Below, piece by piece: positions 1-6,790 of a stretch of 10,006 nucleotides of DNA. This DNA comes from Flavobacteriaceae bacterium (GTDB lineage Bacteria; Bacteroidota; Bacteroidia; Flavobacteriales; Flavobacteriaceae). The stretch spans positions 1 through 10,006 of the forward strand of contig JAUVCP010000049.1 of the NCBI GenBank assembly GCA_030590765.1, read 5' to 3'. The notes below the pieces were generated by a model. The model saw only the letters and a program-made list of their open reading frames with translations. It had not been told where the DNA came from and made no database searches. The stretch's first letter is position 1. Each line of letters starts with the position of its first letter. Both the position numbers and the translations under genes were made by a program.

Positions 1-293
1 ATTTCCTTTTGTCCAAGCAAAGGATTATTTTGATAAACTTTTATAAAATACTTTTCGAAAAATACCATTACGGTAATATCATGGCCAAAATCATTTTGTA
101 TTTGATCTCTAATCTGATCTTTAAGCTGTGTAATATCATTATTTTTTGATTCGAATATTACATTTCCACTTTGTAAATAAGTCTGTATATTTTGATATCC
201 TAGTGATGACAATGAAACAAGAAGATCTTTCATTTTAATTATATGATGCCCTGAAACATTGATTGCTCTTAATAAAATGACATATTTATTCAT
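1..293 (-). CDS. DUF1697 family protein, 3' end outside the window
   Basis: An open reading frame starts at an ATG (291-293) and stays open for 97 codons to the left edge, so the gene's 3' end is missing; the family is usually about 175-180 residues. The protein begins MNKYVILLRAINVSGHH, then IKMKDLL around residues 19-25 and TYLQSGNVIFES around residues 38-49. The (L)LR-x-INVxGH start and the YxQSGNVxF motif are, as I know the family, hallmarks of DUF1697, a small cytoplasmic family of unknown biochemical function. No Shine-Dalgarno sequence precedes the ATG. The gene lies 98 bases after the class V aminotransferase-like gene on the same strand, and I found no convincing promoter in that gap, so read-through transcription is possible. 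The family call is confident; no function is inferred. Confidence 0.88.
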   Translation of the reverse strand, partial: MNKYVILLRAINVSGHHIIKMKDLLVSLSSLGYQNIQTYLQSGNVIFESKNNDITQLKDQIRDQIQNDFGHDITVMVFFEKYFIKVYQNNPLLGQKE

Positions 294-391
294 GGTATAT
301 TTCTGTTTCAAGAAATGATTCCGATAAACAAATTCAAAATGGATCAGATATCTTAAAAATTATCAAATACTACCATTATATTCTACTAGTT

Positions 392-1864
392 TTAACTCGC
401 AAACCATTTTTCAACAAGGTCTTTTTCTTTTGAATCATAACCTTTATAATTAAATTCATTGGTAGATCTATCATAAGCATATTCTTTTTCCCATTCTTTG
501 AAATTTTCTGCCATAGATTGAATACTATCACAAATATAATCAACTTCACTATCTGTAGTTGTTGGATGAATTGACATTCTTATCCATCCTGGTTTATCAA
601 GCAAACATCCATCAGCGATCTGTTCAATTAATTCACTTGATTTTTGTTGATCTACATGCAACAAAAAATGACCATAAGTACCTGCACAGGAACATCCTCC
701 ACGAGTTTGAATTCCAAATCTGTCATTTAATAATTTAACACCTAAATTAAAATGCAGGTCGTTAATGTAAAAAGAAAATACCCCTAGCCTATCTTCATGT
801 TGCTGGGCTAACAATCTTAAATTTTTAATTGGTTTTAATCTTTTAAATACTTCTTTATTGATCTCTTCTTCCCTATCATGGATATTTTTTGTGCCCATTT
901 CATCTTTTAGCTGAATTGCCAGGGCAATTTTAATGGATTGCAAAAAACCAGGAGTTCCACCATCTTCACGCAATTCAATATCATCTAAATAGCTATGTTC
1001 TCCCCATGGATTTGTCCAGTTAACTGTTCCTCCTCCCGGATTATCAGGTACTGTATTATGGTATAGGTTCTTATTAAAGATCAATACTCCTGAAGATCCT
1101 GGTCCGCCTAAGAATTTATGAGGCGAAAAGAATATAGCATCAAGATAAGCATCTTTATCTTCAGGATGCATATTCATATCAACATAAGGTGCAGAACAGG
1201 CAAAATCAACAAAGCAAACACCATTATTTTGATGAATTATTTTGGCAATTTTAAAATAATCTGGCTGTAAACCTGTCACATTTGAACATGCTGTTACAGA
1301 AGCAATTTTTAATTTACGATCCTTATATTTATCAATAAGATTTTGTAAACTATCAATATCTACCATACCTGTTTTATCATATGGAAGGACCTCTACATCG
1401 GCAATTGTTTCTAACCAGGATGTTTGATTAGAATGATGCTCCATGTGGGTTATAAAAATAATTGGTCTATTCTCTTCAGGTAATGAAATAAACTCTTTTA
1501 AATTATCAGGAACCCGCAAACCAAGTATCCTTTGAAATTTATTTATAACTCCTGTCATACCAGTACCCTCAATAATCAAAATATCATCTTTTTGGGCATG
1601 AACATGCTTTTTGATAATATCTCTTGCCCTATGATAAGCCATTGTCATTACTGAACCAGAAAAAGTTGTTTCCGTATGTGTGTTGGCAACAAAAGGTCCA
1701 AATTCATTCAGTATTTTTTCTTCTATAGGTCTGTAAAGTCTTCCACTGGCAGTCCAGTCTGCATAGATCATTTTCTTTTCACCAAAAGGTATTGGGATAT
1801 TTTTATCTATACCAACGATATGTTTACGAAATTTGCTAAAATACTTTTCTAAACTTTCATTCAT
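392..1864 (-). CDS. Class V PLP-dependent aminotransferase / cysteine desulfurase-like enzyme
   Basis: A 490-residue fold-type I PLP enzyme of the class V group (SufS/CsdB/NifS relatives), predicted cytosolic with no signal peptide. Visible landmarks are HMEHHSN at 140-146 (the cofactor-stacking His region), VDFACSAPY at 219-227 (D220 would contact the pyridine nitrogen), SPHKFLGGPG at 247-256 with K250 as the PLP lysine, REDGGTPG at 299-306, and TRGGCSCAG at 387-395. C393 falls where SufS carries its catalytic Cys (R, then five residues on), with a second Cys at 391. The usual Gln of the VDxAQ motif is replaced by C223. It is longer than SufS (about 400-410 residues), with extra sequence at the C-terminus. 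The ATG lies 21 bases after the glmM stop, so the two genes are probably co-transcribed. The fold is secure. Whether it is a cysteine desulfurase, a selenocysteine lyase or something else cannot be settled from sequence. Confidence 0.88.
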   Translation of the reverse strand: MNESLEKYFSKFRKHIVGIDKNIPIPFGEKKMIYADWTASGRLYRPIEEKILNEFGPFVANTHTETTFSGSVMTMAYHRARDIIKKHVHAQKDDILIIEGTGMTGVINKFQRILGLRVPDNLKEFISLPEENRPIIFITHMEHHSNQTSWLETIADVEVLPYDKTGMVDIDSLQNLIDKYKDRKLKIASVTACSNVTGLQPDYFKIAKIIHQNNGVCFVDFACSAPYVDMNMHPEDKDAYLDAIFFSPHKFLGGPGSSGVLIFNKNLYHNTVPDNPGGGTVNWTNPWGEHSYLDDIELREDGGTPGFLQSIKIALAIQLKDEMGTKNIHDREEEINKEVFKRLKPIKNLRLLAQQHEDRLGVFSFYINDLHFNLGVKLLNDRFGIQTRGGCSCAGTYGHFLLHVDQQKSSELIEQIADGCLLDKPGWIRMSIHPTTTDSEVDYICDSIQSMAENFKEWEKEYAYDRSTNEFNYKGYDSKEKDLVEKWFAS

Positions 1865-1885
1865 TGATTAGGCATTTAACTATTA

Positions 1886-3274
1886 TTAATTTGCAATTTC
1901 AGATATTTCACCCATAATTTTTTGTGCCAATTGATCTGCAGCTTTTTGAGTAAAACTTTCTGTATAAATTCTAATAATTGGTTCTGTATTTGATTTTCGC
2001 AAATGTACCCATTCTTTTTCAAAATCTATTTTTACACCATCTATTGTGCTAATCTCCTCATTTTTATATTTATCAGCCATTTTTTGTAAGATCAGATCTA
2101 CATCTAGTTCAGGAGTTAATTCAATCTTATTCTTACTCATAAAATAACTTGGGTAAGAATTTCGTAATTCTTTGCAGGTCATTTTCGATTTGGCTAAATG
2201 AGTTAAAAACAAAGCAACTCCCACTAGTGAATCTCTACCATAATGGGAAGCAGGATAAATAATTCCTCCGTTTCCTTCACCTCCAATTATTACATTATTC
2301 TTTTTCATTAAGGCAACAACATTAACCTCGCCAACAGCACTTGCCTCATAGGTGCCACCATGTTTTTGTGTTACATCTCTTAATGCTCTTGAAGAGGATA
2401 GGTTGGAAACTGTATTTCCTTTGGTATGTGATAAAATATAGTCGGCACAGGCAACCAATGTATATTCTTCGCCAAACATAGAACCATCTTCATTTACAAT
2501 TGCCAAACGGTCAACATCAGGATCAACGACAATTCCTAAATCGGCATTTTCTTTAACAACCAATTCAGATATTTCATAAAGATTTTTTTCTAGAGGTTCC
2601 GGGTTATGAGGGAATTCTCCATTAGGATCACAATATAACTCAACACATTCTACTCCAAGTTTTTCCAGTAATTTTGGAATTGCAATTCCTCCTGTTGAAT
2701 TAACACCATCAACAACTACTTTAAAATTCGCATTTTTAATTGCCTCTTTGTCAACAAGATTCAATTTTAATACTTCCTCAATATGTTTACTTATATAATT
2801 CTTATTCTTTTTGTAAATACCCAGATCATCTACTTCAGCAAATTCAAAATCATCATTTTCAGCGATTTCTAAGATTTTTTCTCCTTCTATAGCATTTAAG
2901 AATTCTCCTTTTTCATTCAATAATTTAAGTGCATTCCATTGCTTTGGATTATGGGAAGCTGTAATGATTATTCCACCATCAGCGTTTTCAAGAGTAACTG
3001 CTACTTCCACAGTGGGTGTTGTTGATAAACCCAGATCTGTCACATCGATACCCAAACCGGTAAGCGTATTTGAAACAAGACTACTGATCATTTTTCCTGA
3101 AATACGAGCATCTCTCCCAACTATAACAGTTAATTTATTTTTGTTTTTATTGCAATCTAGTAACCATGTGCCATATGCTGCAGCAAATTTAACCGCATCA
3201 ATGGGTGTTAAATTATTGTCAATCTTGCCTCCTATGGTACCTCTAATTCCTGAAATTGATTTTATTAATGTCAT
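1886..3274 (-). CDS. glmM: Phosphoglucosamine mutase (alpha-D-phosphohexomutase family)
   Basis: A 462-residue cytosolic phosphohexomutase. GlmM converts glucosamine-6-phosphate to glucosamine-1-phosphate on the route to UDP-GlcNAc, which feeds peptidoglycan and lipopolysaccharide. All four family sites are visible: the phosphoserine loop TASHNP at 105-110 (S107), the metal-binding loop DPDVDR at 251-256, the sugar-specificity loop GGEGNGG at 331-337, and the phosphate-binding loop RKSNTEP at 426-432. The N-terminal SISGIRG at 6-12 is also typical. Length matches the family. The ATG sits 17 bases downstream of the TAnnTTTG box at 3292-3299, giving a short A/T-rich leader without a Shine-Dalgarno sequence. 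It is the first gene of a probable two-gene transcript with the class V enzyme. A phosphomannomutase or phosphoglucomutase role is the main alternative, because GEGNGG is not the GExSGH form common in those enzymes or in Escherichia coli GlmM. Confidence 0.88.
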   Translation of the reverse strand: MTLIKSISGIRGTIGGKIDNNLTPIDAVKFAAAYGTWLLDCNKNKNKLTVIVGRDARISGKMISSLVSNTLTGLGIDVTDLGLSTTPTVEVAVTLENADGGIIITASHNPKQWNALKLLNEKGEFLNAIEGEKILEIAENDDFEFAEVDDLGIYKKNKNYISKHIEEVLKLNLVDKEAIKNANFKVVVDGVNSTGGIAIPKLLEKLGVECVELYCDPNGEFPHNPEPLEKNLYEISELVVKENADLGIVVDPDVDRLAIVNEDGSMFGEEYTLVACADYILSHTKGNTVSNLSSSRALRDVTQKHGGTYEASAVGEVNVVALMKKNNVIIGGEGNGGIIYPASHYGRDSLVGVALFLTHLAKSKMTCKELRNSYPSYFMSKNKIELTPELDVDLILQKMADKYKNEEISTIDGVKIDFEKEWVHLRKSNTEPIIRIYTESFTQKAADQLAQKIMGEISEIAN

Positions 3275-3291
3275 AACTTTATTTTAAAACA

Positions 3292-3322
3292 CAAATATAC
3301 TTTTATACTTGATAATGGACAA
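3292..3322 (-). promoter_or_regulatory. Bacteroidota-type promoter for glmM
   Basis: Read on the minus strand, a TTG (3320-3322) is followed by exactly 20 bases and then TATATTTG (3292-3299). This is an exact match to the -7 consensus TAnnTTTG of Bacteroidota primary-sigma promoters, with a plausible -33 TTG. Transcription would start a few bases later, leaving a leader of roughly 10-14 bases before the glmM ATG at 3274. The -33 element begins one base after the T-tract of the upstream terminator. Confidence 0.72.
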
Positions 3323-3323
3323 T

Positions 3324-3362
3324 AAAAAAACCGCTCAAAATTCAACAGAATTTAAGCGGTTT
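3324..3362 (-). terminator. Intrinsic terminator of the S1 gene
   Basis: On the minus strand a 14-base arm (AACCGCTTAAATTC), a TGTT loop and a matching arm (GAATTTTGAGCGGTT) form a long stem, with one G-T pair and one bulged T. Its G/C-rich base sits directly before a run of seven T (3324-3330; the first two T also close the stem). It begins 19 bases after the S1 stop codon, so it should end that transcript before the glmM promoter. Confidence 0.93.
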
Positions 3363-3381
3363 AAACTATATACTAAAAAGG

Positions 3382-5625
3382 TTATTTCCCTTCTTTTCCT
3401 TCCATTTTCTTTTTTAATTCTGCAAGAACATCAAGATCTCCAAGTGTAGATTTTTCAGCAGAATCTGATTTCTTCTTTTGAGTTTTGATATTTTTCATTT
3501 CCTGAGCTTTATGAACAGCTGAATGAGAAACAACTAATCTACGGTATTCTTTATTAAATTCTAAAACTTTGAATTCAGTAGTTTCACCTTTAGTTATCTT
3601 AGACTTATCTTCTTTATCCATATGACGACCAGGAACAAATGCTTCAACACCACCTTCAAAAGTAATAATGGCACCTTTATCATTTATTTCTTTTACCGTT
3701 CCATTGTGGATAGAGTCAATAGTATAAGTTTCCTCATGCTTATCCCAAGGATTTTCTGTTGTCTGTTTGTGACCTAAATTTAATTTCCGTCCTTCAACAT
3801 CTAATTCAAGAACTTCCACTTCTAATTTATCACCAACTTTTACAAAATCTGAAGGGTGTTTGATCTTCTTTGTCCAAGAAAGGTCAGAAATATAAACCAA
3901 ACCATCAATACCTTCTTCCAATTCAACAAATACACCAAAGTTAGTATAATTTCTAACCGTACCTGTGTGTTTAGAACCTACAGGATATTTAGTGGTAATA
4001 TCTGTCCAAGGATCTGGCTGTAATTGTTTGATACCTAAAGACATTTTTCTTTCTTCTCTGTCTAAAGTTAAGATCACAGCTTCAACAATATCACCAACTT
4101 TTACAAAATCTTGTGCAGAACGTAAATGAGTTGACCAAGACATTTCTGATACATGAATCAAACCTTCAACACCTACACTAACTTCAATAAACGCCCCATA
4201 ATCAGCAATGATAGCGACTTTTCCTTTTACTTTATCTCCAATTTTTAAATTCTCATCTAAAGCTTCCCATGGATGTTTGCTTAATTGTTTTAACCCTAAT
4301 TGAATTCTTGTTTTCTCATCATCAAAGTCTAAGATCACAACATTCAATTTCTGATCTAATTCAACAATTTCACTTGGGTGATTAATTCTACTCCAAGAAA
4401 GATCTGTAATATGAACTAATCCGTCAACTCCTCCAAGGTCAACAAATACACCATAAGAAGTAATGTTTTTCACAACACCTTCTAATACTTGTCCTTTTTC
4501 TAATTGACCGATGATTTCTTTTTTCTGCTCAGCAAGATCTGCTTCGATCAATGCTTTATGAGAAACTACAATATTCTTAAATTCGTGGTTGATCTTAACA
4601 ACTTTGAATTCCATATTTTTATCAACAAATTGATCGTAATCTCTAATTGGTTTCACATCAATTTGAGAACCTGGTAAGAATGCTTCAATACCAAATACAT
4701 CAACGATCATACCTCCTTTAGTTCTACATTTCACATAACCGGTAACTATTTCCTGAGTTTCGTGTGCTTTGTTCACTCTCTCCCAAGCTCTTATTACTCT
4801 TGCTTTTCTGTGAGATAAAACCAACTGACCTGTATTGTCTTCTAACTTGTCAACTTTTACTTCAACAACATCACCAACTTTTAAATGTGGATTGTATCTA
4901 AACTCATTCAATGAAATAACACCTTCTGATTTTGAGTTGATATCAATAATGGCTTCTCTGTCAGTTAATCTAATAACAGTTCCGTCAATTACTTGACGTT
5001 CTTCAACAAAACCTACAGTATTTTCTAAAGCTTTGTCAAATTCAGCTAATTTTGTTTCATCAACTGCTTCAATACCTTCTTCATATTTGTTCCAGTCAAA
5101 ATCTTTTAGAAATTCTTCCGGGCTCACTTCTACTTCTACCAGCTCTTCCTCAACAGTTTCTTCTACTTTTTCAGTAACTTCCTTTATTGGAGCTTCAGTT
5201 TTCTTTTCTACTTTTTTTACTTCTTCCTTTACTTCAGCAACTTCTTTTACCTCTTTCTTAGGATCTTCTTCCTTTTTTTCTTCCACTACATCATAAGCAG
5301 CTTCTTTTCCTAATTCTTTTACTAATAAATAATAAAATATAGCTCTATATTTATTTTTATTAGAAGTTCCCATTTTCTCGCAAACAGTTTGAATTGCTGC
5401 ATCTAAATTTTCACCTTCTTCAAGGCCTAATTTTTTGATAAGGAAATTTTTTCTAACAGTTTCCAATTCTTCTTTTTGAGAACATGAAACCAATTCAGCA
5501 TCTTCTTTGTAAATGGATGGCCCAAGACCTTTTGTTACCAATTTAAATAAATCTGCTTCAATTTCTACACCTAATTTTTTAGCTTCTTCAGTGTATAACT
5601 CTATTTTTTCTTGTAATTTAGACAT
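3382..5625 (-). CDS. rpsA: 30S ribosomal protein S1 with N-terminal DUF2853-like domain
   Basis: A 747-residue S1, the ribosomal protein that binds mRNA on the small subunit. Six S1 (OB-fold) domains are visible at about 208-274, 291-357, 376-447, 461-535, 548-621 and 635-702. The middle ones carry typical YGVFVDLGGVDGLVHITDLSW-type cores, and FGIEAFLPGSQIDVKP lies at 311-326. A Lys-rich tail ends with STLGDLDVLAELKKK, as in other Bacteroidota S1 proteins. The oddity is the N-terminus: residues 1-114 resemble a whole DUF2853 domain (GLGPSIY at 33-39, ELETVRKNFLIKKLGL at 53-68, SNKNKYRAIFYYLLVKELGK at 88-107). A Lys/Glu/Val-rich linker follows at about 115-170. Between M1 and the first S1 domain the only other Met is M85, inside the DUF2853 part, so no ATG start would give S1 alone. 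The gene appears monocistronic, with its own promoter and terminator. The S1 identity is certain; the fused domain is recognised from memory of the family. Confidence 0.95.
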   Translation of the reverse strand: MSKLQEKIELYTEEAKKLGVEIEADLFKLVTKGLGPSIYKEDAELVSCSQKEELETVRKNFLIKKLGLEEGENLDAAIQTVCEKMGTSNKNKYRAIFYYLLVKELGKEAAYDVVEEKKEEDPKKEVKEVAEVKEEVKKVEKKTEAPIKEVTEKVEETVEEELVEVEVSPEEFLKDFDWNKYEEGIEAVDETKLAEFDKALENTVGFVEERQVIDGTVIRLTDREAIIDINSKSEGVISLNEFRYNPHLKVGDVVEVKVDKLEDNTGQLVLSHRKARVIRAWERVNKAHETQEIVTGYVKCRTKGGMIVDVFGIEAFLPGSQIDVKPIRDYDQFVDKNMEFKVVKINHEFKNIVVSHKALIEADLAEQKKEIIGQLEKGQVLEGVVKNITSYGVFVDLGGVDGLVHITDLSWSRINHPSEIVELDQKLNVVILDFDDEKTRIQLGLKQLSKHPWEALDENLKIGDKVKGKVAIIADYGAFIEVSVGVEGLIHVSEMSWSTHLRSAQDFVKVGDIVEAVILTLDREERKMSLGIKQLQPDPWTDITTKYPVGSKHTGTVRNYTNFGVFVELEEGIDGLVYISDLSWTKKIKHPSDFVKVGDKLEVEVLELDVEGRKLNLGHKQTTENPWDKHEETYTIDSIHNGTVKEINDKGAIITFEGGVEAFVPGRHMDKEDKSKITKGETTEFKVLEFNKEYRRLVVSHSAVHKAQEMKNIKTQKKKSDSAEKSTLGDLDVLAELKKKMEGKEGK

Positions 5626-5652
5626 ATGTCCATTAGTTTGTATCTTATTGTT

Positions 5653-5728
5653 TTTCAGATATTTAAACGATTAAAAACAATTAAGAGATATTATTATTTT
5701 TAATTTTATTCCTTATGATTATCTGAAA
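5653..5728 (-). promoter_or_regulatory. Possible structured 5' leader of the S1 gene
   Basis: The predicted S1 mRNA leader is about 110 bases. It contains a perfect 9-base inverted repeat, TTTCAGATA (5720-5728) and TATCTGAAA (5653-5661), separated by 58 A/T-rich bases. A second pair, CGATT (5727-5731) and AATCG (5668-5672), overlaps the first arm and would be mutually exclusive with it or form a pseudoknot. S1 synthesis is autoregulated through its leader in Escherichia coli, so a regulatory structure is plausible. In A/T-rich DNA the repeat could also be chance. Confidence 0.3.
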
Positions 5729-5744
5729 TCGCTCAAAAGGCCTG

Positions 5745-5775
5745 CAAATTTACAAAATATATATGGTTTTACCAA
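5745..5775 (-). promoter_or_regulatory. Bacteroidota-type promoter for the S1 gene
   Basis: On the minus strand a TTG (5773-5775) is followed by 20 bases and then TAAATTTG (5745-5752), an exact TAnnTTTG match followed by CAGGCC. Element spacing is identical to the glmM promoter at 3292-3322. The start point would lie near 5738-5740, giving a leader of about 110 bases before the ATG at 5625. The preceding gene ends at 5829, so this promoter makes the S1 gene independent of the chaperone-MoxR run. Confidence 0.75.
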
Positions 5776-5828
5776 CAGGTAATTTTAAATAGGATATTCC
5801 TTATAAATCAAGGTGATATAATACAATT

Positions 5829-6782
5829 TTAGAAAAGCGATCTGATGATTTGTTCTTCTGTAATTCCTTCAGCCTCAGCTTTGTAATTTTTAACAATTCT
5901 ATGACGCAAAATTCCCTGCGCTACAGCTTGAATATCTTCAATATCAGGAGAATATTTACCATGTATAGCTGCATAGGCCTTGGCAGCTAAAACTAAATTT
6001 TGAGATGCTCTTGGCCCTGCACCCCAATCCATATAATTCTTTATAATTTCTGGTGCATTTTTAGCTACTGGTCTGGTTTTAGAAGCCAGATTGACTGCAT
6101 ATTCCACAACATTGTCTGCAATTGGAATTCTACGTATAAGATGCTGATATTCTAATATTTGCTGCGAGCTTAAAACAGGATCAATCTTTACAGGAATATC
6201 ATTTGTTGTAATTTTGGCAACCATTACTTCTTCTTTAAAAGTTGGATAATCCAGATAAATGGAAAACATAAAACGGTCGAGCTGTGCCTCCGGTAAGGGA
6301 TATGTCCCTTCCTGTTCAATAGGATTTTGAGTAGCTAACACAAAAAAAGGAAGATCTAATTTAAAATTGTGACCAGCAACGGTTACAGTTTTTTCCTGCA
6401 TGGCCTCTAACAATGCTGCCTGTGTTTTGGGTGGAGTTCTGTTGATCTCATCGGCCAGAATAATATTTGAAAAAATTGGCCCTTTGATAAACTTAAATTT
6501 TCGGTTTTCATCTAAGATCTCACTTCCTAAAATATCCGAAGGCATCAAGTCTGGTGTAAATTGAATACGTTTAAAATCTAATCCCAAAGCACTTGAAACA
6601 GTACTAACCAATAGTGTTTTAGCAAGTCCGGGGACACCAATTAACAAGGAATGACCTCCGCAAAGCAAAGAAAGTATTACATGATTTACTGCATCATTTT
6701 GCCCAATTATAACTTTTGAAATTTCTTTCTTTAATAGCTGAACATGATCAACCAGATCATTTATTTTTGTTACATCGGACAT
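5829..6782 (-). CDS. MoxR-family AAA+ ATPase
   Basis: A 317-residue cytosolic ATPase of the MoxR branch of AAA+ proteins, thought to act as chaperones that mature or activate partner complexes, often with vWA-domain proteins. Motifs in order: Walker A GVPGLAKT at 49-56, FTPDLMPSDILG at 75-86, Walker B ILADE at 108-112 followed by INRTPPKTQAALLEAMQE, sensor 1 ATQNP at 149-153 with N152, the arginine-finger region EAQLDRF at 164-170, and sensor 2 GAGPRASQ at 253-260. Length is normal for the family and nothing is missing. Its ATG lies 8 bases after the stop of the SurA-like gene, so it is probably the last gene of that transcript. MoxR genes are commonly followed by DUF58 and BatA/BatB-type vWA genes; here the next gene is the S1 gene with its own promoter, so any partner must be encoded elsewhere. 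Confidence 0.94.
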   Translation of the reverse strand: MSDVTKINDLVDHVQLLKKEISKVIIGQNDAVNHVILSLLCGGHSLLIGVPGLAKTLLVSTVSSALGLDFKRIQFTPDLMPSDILGSEILDENRKFKFIKGPIFSNIILADEINRTPPKTQAALLEAMQEKTVTVAGHNFKLDLPFFVLATQNPIEQEGTYPLPEAQLDRFMFSIYLDYPTFKEEVMVAKITTNDIPVKIDPVLSSQQILEYQHLIRRIPIADNVVEYAVNLASKTRPVAKNAPEIIKNYMDWGAGPRASQNLVLAAKAYAAIHGKYSPDIEDIQAVAQGILRHRIVKNYKAEAEGITEEQIIRSLF

Positions 6783-6790
6783 TAATCGGG

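Noticed and set aside
294..391. Promoter or terminator in the gap before the DUF1697 gene
   Set aside because: Only imperfect boxes (TAGTATTTG with an extra base, TGAATTTG with a mismatch) without a TTG at the right distance; no hairpin with a T-run.
2964..3287. Plus-strand open frame opposite the start of glmM
   Set aside because: It lies wholly over a gene with all catalytic motifs intact and resembles no family I know.
3520..5002. Repeated segments as a DNA repeat array
   Set aside because: The similarity comes from six diverged S1 protein domains; the DNA is not a direct-repeat or CRISPR array.
5033..5296. Plus-strand Ser/Thr-rich open frame opposite the S1 linker
   Set aside because: It is the antisense of Lys/Glu codons in the low-complexity linker; no start context and no protein-like pattern.
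5771..5828. Terminator after the MoxR gene
   Set aside because: Only weak hairpins are present (TTACC-TGTT-GGTAA at about 5769-5782, CCTT/AAGG further up) and none is followed by a T-run on the minus strand.
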